NCBI GenBank assembly: GCA_958404085.1
Contig: CATXZX010000038.1
Location: 1-9,233 of the forward strand
Length of the DNA stretch: 9,233 nucleotides
DNA from: an uncultured Prevotellaceae bacterium
Lineage (GTDB): Bacteria; Bacteroidota; Bacteroidia; Bacteroidales; Bacteroidaceae
Direction of reading: 5' to 3'
Below the pieces are notes generated by a model. The model was not told where the DNA came from. It did no database searches and saw only the letters and a list, made by a program, of their open reading frames with translations. Positions 1-6,764 of this stretch are shown here, one piece after another. The position numbers and the translations under genes were made by a program. How positions within the stretch are numbered: the stretch's first letter is position 1; every line of letters begins with the position of its first letter.

Positions 1-477
1 GGAAACGAGGATAACAACCATTACAAAGGTAGTAATACCCACGATAACCTTGCCGGCAGATTTTGCCCCCTTATAGGCAGGCGGGTCCATCAGCCACCGA
101 TGCAGTTTACGCATGGTCTGGAAGAAAGGGTAACTCTTGGTCCAACCGTTCACCTCTCCAGTGTATGGATTCACGCTTAACGAACGCTTTCCCGCACCTT
201 TGAATGTTGCCATGCAGGCGACGTCCCGTTCACCCGACAGTTGCAGGGAGAGCAATTCCAACGAATCCGGAACCTGCTGGCGGATAGAGGCGACCAGTTC
301 GGACGGCGGCAGAGGAGTGTCCCCTTCCGTATATGCGACCTTATAAATTTTAGGATTGAGGCTTTCCGTTATGTCCCGCTCGAAAACAAGGGCCGCCCCC
401 GTAAGGCAGATAACCGTGATTATCAACCCGACGGGGACAGACAGCCATAAATGTATTTTTCGGAATACTTTATTCAT
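1..477 (-). CDS. xusC: PepSY-domain inner-membrane protein, XusC-like (3' end outside window)
   Basis: The first 159 codons are visible, starting at ATG 477 and reading without a stop to base 1. Residues 1-10 are basic and end in the RKIHLW motif. A membrane segment follows at about 11-32. A periplasmic PepSY-like stretch covers about 35-118, then RKLHRW (120s) leads into a second membrane segment at about 140-159. This is the layout of the PepSY-associated TM family, which includes heme-binding inner-membrane siderophore reductases such as FoxB. His9 and His126 sit where heme ligands would be expected (inference). The gene starts 8 bp after the stop of the DUF4374 gene, so it is the third cistron of the same operon. 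In B. thetaiotaomicron this position is held by XusC, which would take electrons to ferric siderophore. The family is clear, but the symbol rests on operon order. Confidence 0.78.
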   Translation of the reverse strand, partial: MNKVFRKIHLWLSVPVGLIITVICLTGAALVFERDITESLNPKIYKVAYTEGDTPLPPSELVASIRQQVPDSLELLSLQLSGERDVACMATFKGAGKRSLSVNPYTGEVNGWTKSYPFFQTMRKLHRWLMDPPAYKGAKSAGKVIVGITTFVMVVILVS

Positions 478-485
478 ACAAAGGC

Positions 486-1865
486 CTATTTTTGTTTCAA
501 CAGACTTGCTCCCTTGATGACTTCAGCTTCCACTTTCGTGCCAGGCGTGGCCACGCCATTGCGGTTGATGGTGTACAGGACTGCACCCGACGTAGTCATC
601 AATTCGAAAGTCACTGTACCCTTGTCCGTGTCAGAAGCATAAGCAAGCGCAATGTCATTGATGTCGCCGGCTTCAGGCATACCGGTCACAGGCGTGTAAT
701 TTTGCGTTTCTACGTCGAAGATGCCGAATGTCTTGTGTGTGCCTTCCGTGTACCCATCCATTCCGGGGTTGGTTAAGAGTTGCAGGCAGAACTTGTTGTC
801 ACCCAGATAGTAACATCTCCACAAATAGCGGTCGCCTGTCTTATCGTTTAGGTCTACGTAGTAATCACTGTCGATATCTACGGGCTTGCCACTCTGAATA
901 TTGCTACCGCTGATGCGCAGCACAGCAGAAGGCACTCTTAGGCTGTTCGTTTGGAAGTTCTTGCCGCCTTGGCAGAACAGGTAGATTTTATCACCAACGA
1001 CTTCGATACCCGTTTCCGTGCGCGACCTAGAGTTGCCTTTGATCTGTCCGGCTTCTTTTCCCGGATGGTCTTCGCTCTTGCGGACAATCATGCTTTGGTA
1101 TTTCAAATATTCTTTATCCGCATCTGTCGGGTCGAACTTGTAAACACCCAAATAAAAGTTGTTGTCCAAGTCTGTACCATAGGAAGCCTTCGCACGGGTG
1201 CTTGCTGCTTTTGAGGTGTAGTTACCATCCTGCACCAGATGTTTGGTGGTATAGGCCAGCAGCACGTAGTCGCCGTACTGGGCTATGTCACCAACCCCCC
1301 ATGCCTCATTGCCCATCTGGCTGGCCGGTTCTTTGCTGTGGTCCTGACAGTTTATTTTTCCATCTACGACCACACTGCTGAACTCAGTCACCTTGACGTA
1401 TTTCACGCGTGTATAGTGATTGTTGTCCTCGGCTTGGTCAGACAGACCGAGCAAGTAGTCATTGAAAAAGCCGCGTGCTTTCACGTCGCCATCCAGCATT
1501 ATACCATTGCCATGTTGAACTAGTTGCCCGTCAATGAGCTTCCAAGCATAGGAGTAGCCACCTGTACCTCCCTGTGAGGGATAGTTCATGCCAATCAGCA
1601 GTTCGTTGTTGTAGTTGACAAAATCTGGGTTGCTTGCATCGAAAGATATACGCCCGTTCGCTTCAGTCGGGTCAATCGTACCTTTGGTGGGGTCGCTGGC
1701 CAACTGCAAATAGTTGGCCGTTCCGTCCGATGTGGCACTCATCACTACATATTGCACGGGGGATTTGTCACCGTCACCGGGTCCATCAACTCCTTCATTG
1801 TCATTACAAGCTGCAAATGCACATGCGCATAGAGCCATGCTGAATAATTTGAATCTGTCTTTCAT
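486..1865 (-). CDS. xusB: DUF4374 surface lipoprotein, XusB-like siderophore-binding protein
   Basis: The 459-aa product has a lipoprotein signal: basic start, short hydrophobic core and the lipobox FAAC with Cys20 as the lipidated residue. Asp and Glu residues follow directly (N-D-N-E-G-V-D), as in Bacteroidetes signals that send lipoproteins to the outer face of the outer membrane. The rest is soluble and rich in beta-type repeats with many Gly/Asp turns, consistent with the DUF4374 beta-propeller fold. In B. thetaiotaomicron the DUF4374 protein XusB binds ferric enterobactin-type siderophores and works with the adjacent TonB receptor. Here it lies 34 bp after the receptor gene and 8 bp before the PepSY gene, the same order. 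The start ATG at 1865 is chosen because it gives the complete signal peptide. Ligand specificity cannot be read from sequence. Confidence 0.8.
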   Translation of the reverse strand: MKDRFKLFSMALCACAFAACNDNEGVDGPGDGDKSPVQYVVMSATSDGTANYLQLASDPTKGTIDPTEANGRISFDASNPDFVNYNNELLIGMNYPSQGGTGGYSYAWKLIDGQLVQHGNGIMLDGDVKARGFFNDYLLGLSDQAEDNNHYTRVKYVKVTEFSSVVVDGKINCQDHSKEPASQMGNEAWGVGDIAQYGDYVLLAYTTKHLVQDGNYTSKAASTRAKASYGTDLDNNFYLGVYKFDPTDADKEYLKYQSMIVRKSEDHPGKEAGQIKGNSRSRTETGIEVVGDKIYLFCQGGKNFQTNSLRVPSAVLRISGSNIQSGKPVDIDSDYYVDLNDKTGDRYLWRCYYLGDNKFCLQLLTNPGMDGYTEGTHKTFGIFDVETQNYTPVTGMPEAGDINDIALAYASDTDKGTVTFELMTTSGAVLYTINRNGVATPGTKVEAEVIKGASLLKQK

Positions 1866-1899
1866 TTTTACTTTATCGTTTTTAATTGTTATATAATGG

Positions 1900-4287
1900 T
1901 CACTTCATAAAGCTATAGCCGAACTTGATAGCGAAGGCACGTCCCGGCTTCTGCATCTTGAAATTGTCGTACAGGCGGGCATTGAAGATGTTGGTACACT
2001 CGGCCGATACGGTAAACTCCGATTTTTTTCCGAAGTTGTAGCTGACGAAGAGGTCGTGAGAGAATTGGGTAGGTATATCAAGTTCCGCATTCTGGTACAC
2101 ATTCCACTCGTAACTGAACTTCTGGACATAGTTCATCATATAATGTATGTCCAGCACTGTTCCCTTCACAAACACATCGCGCAGGGTAAGCCCGGCTTCT
2201 CCGTTACCATACATATAGGGGATAGCAGGTACGCGTTCTTTGTAGTTCTTGCTCTCCTGCTGTGTACCCGTCACGTACCTGGTCAAGCTCCGCATGTCGA
2301 TGTAGCTGAAGTTGCCGCCCACGAAGAAGGCATCCTTAAAAGTGTAGCGGATGCTCAAGTCCGTACCCAAATTGCGTACACGACCATCGTTCTGTGAACT
2401 GGCACGCCCACTGTCGTTGTTGGTCGTGCGGCGAATATAGTCCTTGATTTCTCTGTATTGAAAAGCTGCATCGATGGTCAGCCGGTGGTCGGTCAAATCC
2501 ACAGCATTGGCTGTGACACTGATATTGACGTTATTGCTTGATTCCGGTTTCAGATTGGAGTTGCCTCGCTCAATGTCGTCGCCAGAACCGAACAACTCAC
2601 GGCTGGTAGGCAGACGCAGGGCGTATTCATACGACAACCGCAGTTGTGTGTGCCGCCCCCAAAAGTAGGTACTGGCCCAACCTCCTCCCCAATAGGAAGT
2701 GGTGTTGCTGAAATCCTGATAATTGATTCCGCCTTCCGGATCGAGGTAGGCCTCCAGGTGGTTCATATAGTGCTTCACAAAGGCAGATGTGTTCCACTTG
2801 CCCTTGTAGTCATACTTATAACTCAATCCGGTAACGATTTTCATACTCTGCGATGGATGCTCATAGGTGGGTTTGTAGGCCGTTTCGTCCTTGCCGGAGC
2901 GGGAGAAGGTGGTGAGCGTACTGCTCAGCGACACGGACTGCCCGTCTGCGGGAAAGAGTGCCATGCGGAAGTTGGCCGCCCCATTATGGTCCCGGTAACG
3001 GTACTTCATGTACGACAACTCGCCCGGTACGCCTTTCGGTTGACTCTGACCCAGCCAGTTGTAGTTACAACTGGCCGTATCGGCAGAATAGGACTTGCCG
3101 AAGTTGTAGTTACCGTTCAGCGACACGTGCAGCCCCTTCAACACTTTGAATCTCTTTTCGTAAGTCAGTTGCGGCATCAGCGTATTGGCCGTGGTGTAGC
3201 GTGCACCATACACCCAGTCCATAGTGGAGGCATTCTGGGTCTGTTTATACTCGTAACCTCCCATGAAGCCTAACAACAGACGATCGGCAAACGTTTTGTC
3301 CACTATCCCAATCTTCAGAATGGCTACCTCGTTGTGATACTTGGCATGAAAGCGGCGCACGGTGAGATTTTCTTTGACCTCCTGGTTACTGCCATCCTCG
3401 TTGAACTTCGTGTAACTGTCGATATTGACTTTATAATCGTTATCCGAGTAGTTCTGATAGGCATTCAGAGAAACATAAAAACCTTTCTTTGTGGTATGTT
3501 CCGCATAGACATTGGTTTTGTGGGTGTTAAACGAACCGAACGAATAGGAGGCGTTCACACGGGTACACCGGCTGTTGTCCGTAACGATATTGATAGCCCC
3601 GCCGAGTGCGTCACCGCCCAGTTCGATAGGTACGACACCTTTGTACACCTCCACACGTTTGGCGAGACCTACCGGAATATTGTTCAGCCCGAAAGCGGAA
3701 CTCATACCGTCCATCGGTACACCGTCGATGAAAATTTTCACATGCCGACCGGAAAAGCCGTTCAAAGTGACGTTGGCTTCGGAACCCACGCCTCCCGTGG
3801 AACGGATTTTCACCCCGCTGATTTTGTCAATGACATTGGACAGGTCCATCGTCGTGCTTTTCAACTTGGCCGTTTCCACCAATGATACATTATAGGCCAA
3901 CCGCTGCACTTTTTCCGCAGGACTCAATCCTTTCACCACGACCTCGTTCAAGGTCTGCGAGTCCTCCTGCATCTCGAATTTGAGGTAACTGTACTCCGTA
4001 GCGGGGGCATATACTTTTTGTATTGTCTTATATCCCAAGAAAGAAACTGTGATACGAATTTTGGGATACCTCCCTTTCAGATGAAACTCAAACTCTCCTT
4101 TTTCATTGGTGGAGCTTCCTCCTATATAAACATCATCCTCGAAAGAACGTATTTCCACGGCGGCATAACTTAACGCTTCGTTTGTGGTACTATCGGTTAC
4201 TCTTCCCTTTATTACTTGGGCACTTACATTCACACAAGATAAAAATAATAATATGGCAAAAATTAATACCATTTTGACCTGATTCAT
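1900..4287 (-). CDS. xusA: TonB-dependent outer-membrane receptor, XusA-like (ferric siderophore uptake)
   Basis: This is a complete 795-aa receptor. Residues 1-23 form a signal peptide (hydrophobic core, cleavage after V-S-A before Gln24). Residues 25-115 are a carboxypeptidase-D-regulatory-like beta sandwich (VIKGRVTDSTTNEALSYAAV), common in Bacteroidetes receptors. LNEVVV at about 113-118 fits the TonB box. The plug covers about 130-236, with the conserved IDGVPMDG and VEVYKGVVP...GGDALGGAINIVT elements. A 22-strand-type barrel fills 240-795 and ends in GYSFMK, a typical terminal strand with an aromatic residue. It lacks the long N-terminal extension and SusD partner of glycan-importing SusC proteins. 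The DUF4374 and PepSY partners downstream indicate iron-siderophore import as in B. thetaiotaomicron xusABC. The start at 4287 gives the full signal peptide. Confidence 0.85.
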   Translation of the reverse strand: MNQVKMVLIFAILLFLSCVNVSAQVIKGRVTDSTTNEALSYAAVEIRSFEDDVYIGGSSTNEKGEFEFHLKGRYPKIRITVSFLGYKTIQKVYAPATEYSYLKFEMQEDSQTLNEVVVKGLSPAEKVQRLAYNVSLVETAKLKSTTMDLSNVIDKISGVKIRSTGGVGSEANVTLNGFSGRHVKIFIDGVPMDGMSSAFGLNNIPVGLAKRVEVYKGVVPIELGGDALGGAINIVTDNSRCTRVNASYSFGSFNTHKTNVYAEHTTKKGFYVSLNAYQNYSDNDYKVNIDSYTKFNEDGSNQEVKENLTVRRFHAKYHNEVAILKIGIVDKTFADRLLLGFMGGYEYKQTQNASTMDWVYGARYTTANTLMPQLTYEKRFKVLKGLHVSLNGNYNFGKSYSADTASCNYNWLGQSQPKGVPGELSYMKYRYRDHNGAANFRMALFPADGQSVSLSSTLTTFSRSGKDETAYKPTYEHPSQSMKIVTGLSYKYDYKGKWNTSAFVKHYMNHLEAYLDPEGGINYQDFSNTTSYWGGGWASTYFWGRHTQLRLSYEYALRLPTSRELFGSGDDIERGNSNLKPESSNNVNISVTANAVDLTDHRLTIDAAFQYREIKDYIRRTTNNDSGRASSQNDGRVRNLGTDLSIRYTFKDAFFVGGNFSYIDMRSLTRYVTGTQQESKNYKERVPAIPYMYGNGEAGLTLRDVFVKGTVLDIHYMMNYVQKFSYEWNVYQNAELDIPTQFSHDLFVSYNFGKKSEFTVSAECTNIFNARLYDNFKMQKPGRAFAIKFGYSFMK

Positions 4288-4331
4288 TCTTTCATTTATT
4301 TATTAAAAACGACTGCAAAATTAATTTTCAT

Positions 4332-4339
4332 CAAAAATA
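4332..4339 (-). promoter_or_regulatory. candidate -7 box for the xusABC promoter
   Basis: On the minus strand this reads TATTTTTG, a match to the Bacteroides -7 consensus TAnnTTTG, 45 bp upstream of the xusA ATG. No TTTG is found at the usual 19-21 bp further upstream, so the -33 element is poor. Such a weak promoter would fit activator control, but the box may be fortuitous in AT-rich DNA. Confidence 0.35.
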
Positions 4340-4345
4340 TCTGCA

Positions 4346-4487
4346 ATACCTTTTTTTAGGTATAAATTTTACATAATCGCTGCGATTCAGGCGGGGAATA
4401 TACCTATTTTTAATGAGTCTTCTTTTAGCCGATAGACACAAACCGTGTATAGGCAGCATAATTTGTAACCTGAAAAATGCCTATATA
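4346..4487. promoter_or_regulatory. repeat-rich upstream control region of xusA
   Basis: Four symmetric or repeated elements lie between the candidate promoter and the terminator. ATACCT-N6-AGGTAT (4346-4363) is a perfect inverted repeat just upstream of the -7 box, in the -33 zone. ATACCTTTTTTTA (4346-4358) recurs with one mismatch as ATACCTATTTTTA (4400-4412), 54 bp away. AATCGC-T-GCGATT (4375-4387) is a perfect 13-bp palindrome. TATAGGCA (4448-4455) pairs with TGCCTATA (4478-4485) across 22 bp. Sites for an iron-responsive repressor or activator are plausible here. None matches the classical E. coli Fur box by eye, so the binding protein is unknown. Confidence 0.4.
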
Positions 4488-4507
4488 CGGACAATGAAGA
4501 TAGCATA

Positions 4508-4557
4508 AAAAAGCAAACGGAGAGTACCGATAAACCGACACTCTCCGTCCGCTTTTT
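4508..4557. terminator. bidirectional Rho-independent terminator hairpin
   Basis: Two nested stems are visible: CGGAGAGT (4518-4525) pairs with ACTCTCCG (4540-4547), and AAAAAGC (4508-4514) pairs with GCTTTTT (4551-4557) outside it. The A and T tracts allow termination in both directions. No intact gene ends next to it on either strand, so it now acts at most as an insulator between the upstream remnant and xusA. Confidence 0.7.
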
Positions 4558-4559
4558 GA

Positions 4560-4772
4560 ATGGGAAATTACATGCTATTCTTGTTTTCTCTCAATTCAGA
4601 AGAACAAATCAAGATAGGCAATGAAACGAAGGACTACAACCTTTCCAAACTCCCACAGACCACATCCGAAGGACAGGATATCAAGCGTTTGGAAGGTGAC
4701 AAGCAATTAGTCATAGAACTGAATATCAATAAAAACGGTATCAGCGTCAGCGGTGTAACCATTCAGGGCTGA
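4560..4772 (+). pseudogene. 3' remnant of a fimbrillin-like surface protein
   Basis: The frame encodes 70 residues whose end, NKNGISVSGVTIQG, resembles the last strands of Bacteroidales fimbrillin/Mfa-like proteins, which usually continue with Trp and a short acidic tail. Here the codon after Gly is TGA where TGG (Trp) would be expected. A shifted frame just downstream reads TVSGDITIG before a stop, like the usual tail. An in-frame TGA lies immediately before the ATG, no signal peptide or ribosome site is visible, and the terminator hairpin abuts it. I read it as a decayed C-terminal piece. The family assignment is by pattern memory only. Confidence 0.35.
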
Positions 4773-5110
4773 GAAACACAAGGCAACGGTGTCGGGCGAC
4801 ATCACCATCGGATAACAAAGTCCAAAGGACAAACCTGTCTCATCACGAGACGTAATACCTATCTGATAGAAAAAGGATTGCATGTAAACCCATTTTGCTG
4901 GTACCATAAAACCAACAATTATGAAAATAAAACATTTTATTTTAGATTTTTCTCGGTTTAACTTAACCAATTGGGGAATAAACTTTTAGCGAATTATTTG
5001 AGAAATAGAGGTAACGATTTAGCAACTGTACGAATTTCAACATTTTGCATTGCTATGCTGTCAAATAACTCTTTCTGAATACAAATATAAAGCAATTATT
5101 TGAATACACA
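4773..5110. other. AT-rich region without a recognisable gene
   Basis: All frames are interrupted and no RNA gene is apparent. The left part (to about 4830) may still be tail of the fimbrillin-like remnant. A minus-strand frame over 4707-4970 starts at TTG, has no known motif and overlaps that remnant, so I do not call it. AATTATTTGA occurs twice (4992-5001 and 5094-5103), and TCAAATAA (5061-5068) is the inverse of TTATTTGA (5096-5103). These are probably chance in AT-rich DNA. Confidence 0.5.
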
Positions 5111-5148
5111 AAACAGACACGAGCAATAATTTTTGTTCGTGTCTGTTT
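5111..5148 (-). terminator. terminator of the ars-type operon
   Basis: AAACAGACACGA (5111-5122) and TCGTGTCTGTTT (5137-5148) form a perfect 12-bp stem with a 14-nt loop, 19 bp past the permease stop codon. On the minus strand the stem runs into a T-rich tail. It is a strong intrinsic terminator for the five-gene operon. Confidence 0.8.
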
Positions 5149-5167
5149 AACAATATAAACGGGAAAC

Positions 5168-6016
5168 TTAAAAGAAATTTCCGAATACAAAACCCGATAT
5201 TGTTGCCATGATGATAACCAAAGCTACATAAACAATGGTTTTCTTTGTCCCCATAACACCTTGAATAACCAACATATTCGGTAGCGACAGCGACGGGCCG
5301 GCCAGCAGTAACGCAAGCGCAGGGCCTTTTCCCATGCCTGAAGCCAACAACCCTTGAATAATCGGCACTTCGGTCAGGGCGGCAAAATACATGAACACTC
5401 CCGTGAAACTTGCGAAGAAGTTGGATAGCAGCGAATTTCCACCGACTGCCCATTCAATCCACTCGTTAAAAATAACTCCGGCAATCGACGTGTTATCATG
5501 TGTCGAACCCAGAAGAAATCCGGCTGTCACTACGCCGACGGCCAACAAGGGTAATATCTGCTTGGCGAATCCCCATGATGATAATGCCCATTCTCTATTT
5601 TCCTCGTTTCGTTTATCAAACAGCAAGATGATGGAAAGTGAAGCTATACCCACAACCATCGGAACGAGCGGTACTAATTTGGCTTTAGCAATAAGGGCGT
5701 CTGCAAGGAAAACAGAAACAATCGTTATCACGACTCCGGCACATACCCATAATGGACGCAATTTCAATATTCGGACAAGCGACCAACAGAGCATCAGAGC
5801 AAGAACTCCCGTAATATACCATTTATAGGTGAAGATGAAAGTCCACAAACCTTTGTCTAAAGCAAAGGGCGCACCCCAATTTACAAAGACGAGAATCAGT
5901 ACCAATGTAAAAAAGTGAAACGAGGTTTGCCACATCGGGCGTCTTTCCAGCAGTGGAACAATAATCATCTGTTCCTCTTGTTTGGCTTTCTCTTCCTTAC
6001 GGAAAATAAATGCCAT
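5168..6016 (-). CDS. DUF318/ArsP-type permease, C-terminal half (split by frameshift)
   Basis: This 282-aa frame is the second half of an efflux permease of the ArsP_1/DUF318 family, whose members export trivalent organoarsenicals or Cu/Zn. It has about six hydrophobic segments, plus the conserved TEVPI (about 215-219) and GMGKGPALALLLAGPS (from about 227) elements of the second internal repeat. It overlaps the N-terminal half by 52 bp in the -1 frame. Adding one T to the TTTT run at the join (AAAA 6003-6006 on the plus strand) would give a continuous HLFFRKEEK and a single protein of about 446 aa, a usual length for the family. ATG 6016 could allow separate translation of this half by coupling, but a single-base mutation or assembly error is the simpler reading. 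It is the last gene of the operon, followed by a terminator. Confidence 0.72.
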   Translation of the reverse strand: MAFIFRKEEKAKQEEQMIIVPLLERRPMWQTSFHFFTLVLILVFVNWGAPFALDKGLWTFIFTYKWYITGVLALMLCWSLVRILKLRPLWVCAGVVITIVSVFLADALIAKAKLVPLVPMVVGIASLSIILLFDKRNEENREWALSSWGFAKQILPLLAVGVVTAGFLLGSTHDNTSIAGVIFNEWIEWAVGGNSLLSNFFASFTGVFMYFAALTEVPIIQGLLASGMGKGPALALLLAGPSLSLPNMLVIQGVMGTKKTIVYVALVIIMATISGFVFGNFF

Positions 6017-6507
6017 AGCAAGGCTATCACTACGGAGAATCCGATAGCTCCAACCGTTCGTGCAACACCCATCTCTACACCCAAAATACGGGCTGTCAAA
6101 ATGATGGATAAAATACTGATGGCTGGGCCGGAATAGAGAAAGGCTATAGCAGGGCCTAACCCTGCGCCCCGTTTGTAAATACTCGTAAACAACGGCAGAA
6201 TCGTGCAGGAACAGACTGCCAATATACTACCCGAAACAGCAGCTGCCATATAGGATAACCACTTCTTGGCATTTGCTCCGAAATATTTGAGAACCGAACC
6301 CTGACTGACGAAAACGGCAATCACACCTGCGATGAAAAAGGTGGGAAGCAGACATAACATAACGTGTTCCTGCGCATACCATTTAGCAAGGTCGAGGGTT
6401 GCATCGACAGCCGTCATGAACCTCTCATTGCCGAGTGGCATGAAAAATACGGCTGCATAAACCACAATCATCCAAAAGAGGATTTTCAACTCTTTTTTAG
6501 TATCCAT
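5965..6507 (-). CDS. DUF318/ArsP-type permease, N-terminal half (split by frameshift)
   Basis: This 180-aa frame contains the first half of the permease: a membrane segment at about 8-23, then segments around 50-68 and 85-108 carrying the conserved AVCSCTILPLF (Cys99 and Cys101), then GAGLGPAIAFLYSGPAIS of the first internal repeat and a last segment at about 150-168. The CSC motif is the characteristic metal or metalloid-handling cysteine pair of this family. The frame then runs into a basic tail (RKRKPNKRNR) that is off-frame relative to the second half. The start ATG is 9 bp after the thioredoxin stop. The exact substrate (organoarsenical, Cu, Zn) cannot be decided, but the neighbours favour a metalloid. 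Confidence 0.72.
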   Translation of the reverse strand: MDTKKELKILFWMIVVYAAVFFMPLGNERFMTAVDATLDLAKWYAQEHVMLCLLPTFFIAGVIAVFVSQGSVLKYFGANAKKWLSYMAAAVSGSILAVCSCTILPLFTSIYKRGAGLGPAIAFLYSGPAISILSIILTARILGVEMGVARTVGAIGFSVVIALLWHLFSVRKRKPNKRNR

Positions 6508-6516
6508 AACTGTACC

Positions 6517-6753
6517 TTAAATACCGAGTATTTGTTTTACCTCTTTTTCGGACGGGACGTGTCCCTTGACTTTAACGGCTCCATCCACCACAACGGCAGG
6601 TGTGGCCATAATGCCGGAATTGAGTATTTCCACAATATCCTCTACTTTCGTAAGTTTCACGTCTTCGAGATTGTTCTCGCTAATTACTTTCTCGATTGTC
6701 TGATAGGTTGTCTTGCATTTGGCGCAACCCGTTCCCAATACTTTGATTTCCAT
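6517..6753 (-). CDS. small thioredoxin/glutaredoxin-like redox protein (TM0996/MTH895 type)
   Basis: The product is 78 aa, starting MEIKVLGTGCAKC. The thioredoxin-fold catalytic pair is Cys10-Ala-Lys-Cys13, and the cis-proline follows in IMATPAVVVDG (Pro52). Length and pattern match the redox-active disulfide protein 2 family of minimal thioredoxins. A longer frame begins upstream at 6837, but it would overlap the end of the arsG-like gene, and its extra 28 residues look nothing like the family. It sits 11 bp after the arsG-like gene and 9 bp before the permease. It probably supplies or shuttles electrons for the ArsF-like lipoprotein via the CcdA-like membrane protein. It could correspond to the small ArsE component of arsEFG clusters (inference). 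It is intact. Confidence 0.82.
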   Translation of the reverse strand: MEIKVLGTGCAKCKTTYQTIEKVISENNLEDVKLTKVEDIVEILNSGIMATPAVVVDGAVKVKGHVPSEKEVKQILGI

Positions 6754-6764
6754 GTTTTTGTTTT

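Noticed and set aside
2644..3273. Plus-strand open frame of 209 codons
   Set aside because: It lies wholly antisense to the TonB receptor barrel, has no motif or start signals, and its composition is that expected of a shadow frame.
3334..3885. Plus-strand open frame of 183 codons
   Set aside because: Antisense to the plug and barrel start of the receptor; shadow frame with no recognisable domain.
4707..4970. Minus-strand frame of 87 codons with one hydrophobic stretch
   Set aside because: It starts at TTG, shows no family motif and overlaps the fimbrillin-like relic on the other strand. No promoter or ribosome site was seen.
4992..5103. Direct repeat AATTATTTGA (4992 and 5094) as possible insertion-site duplication
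   Set aside because: Ten AT-rich bases can recur by chance, and no transposase or terminal inverted repeats lie between them.
5995..6016. Programmed -1 frameshifting joining the two permease halves
   Set aside because: The join region has TTA TTT TCC in the upstream frame, which is not a standard X XXY YYZ slippery heptamer, and no downstream stimulatory structure was evident. A single lost base is simpler.
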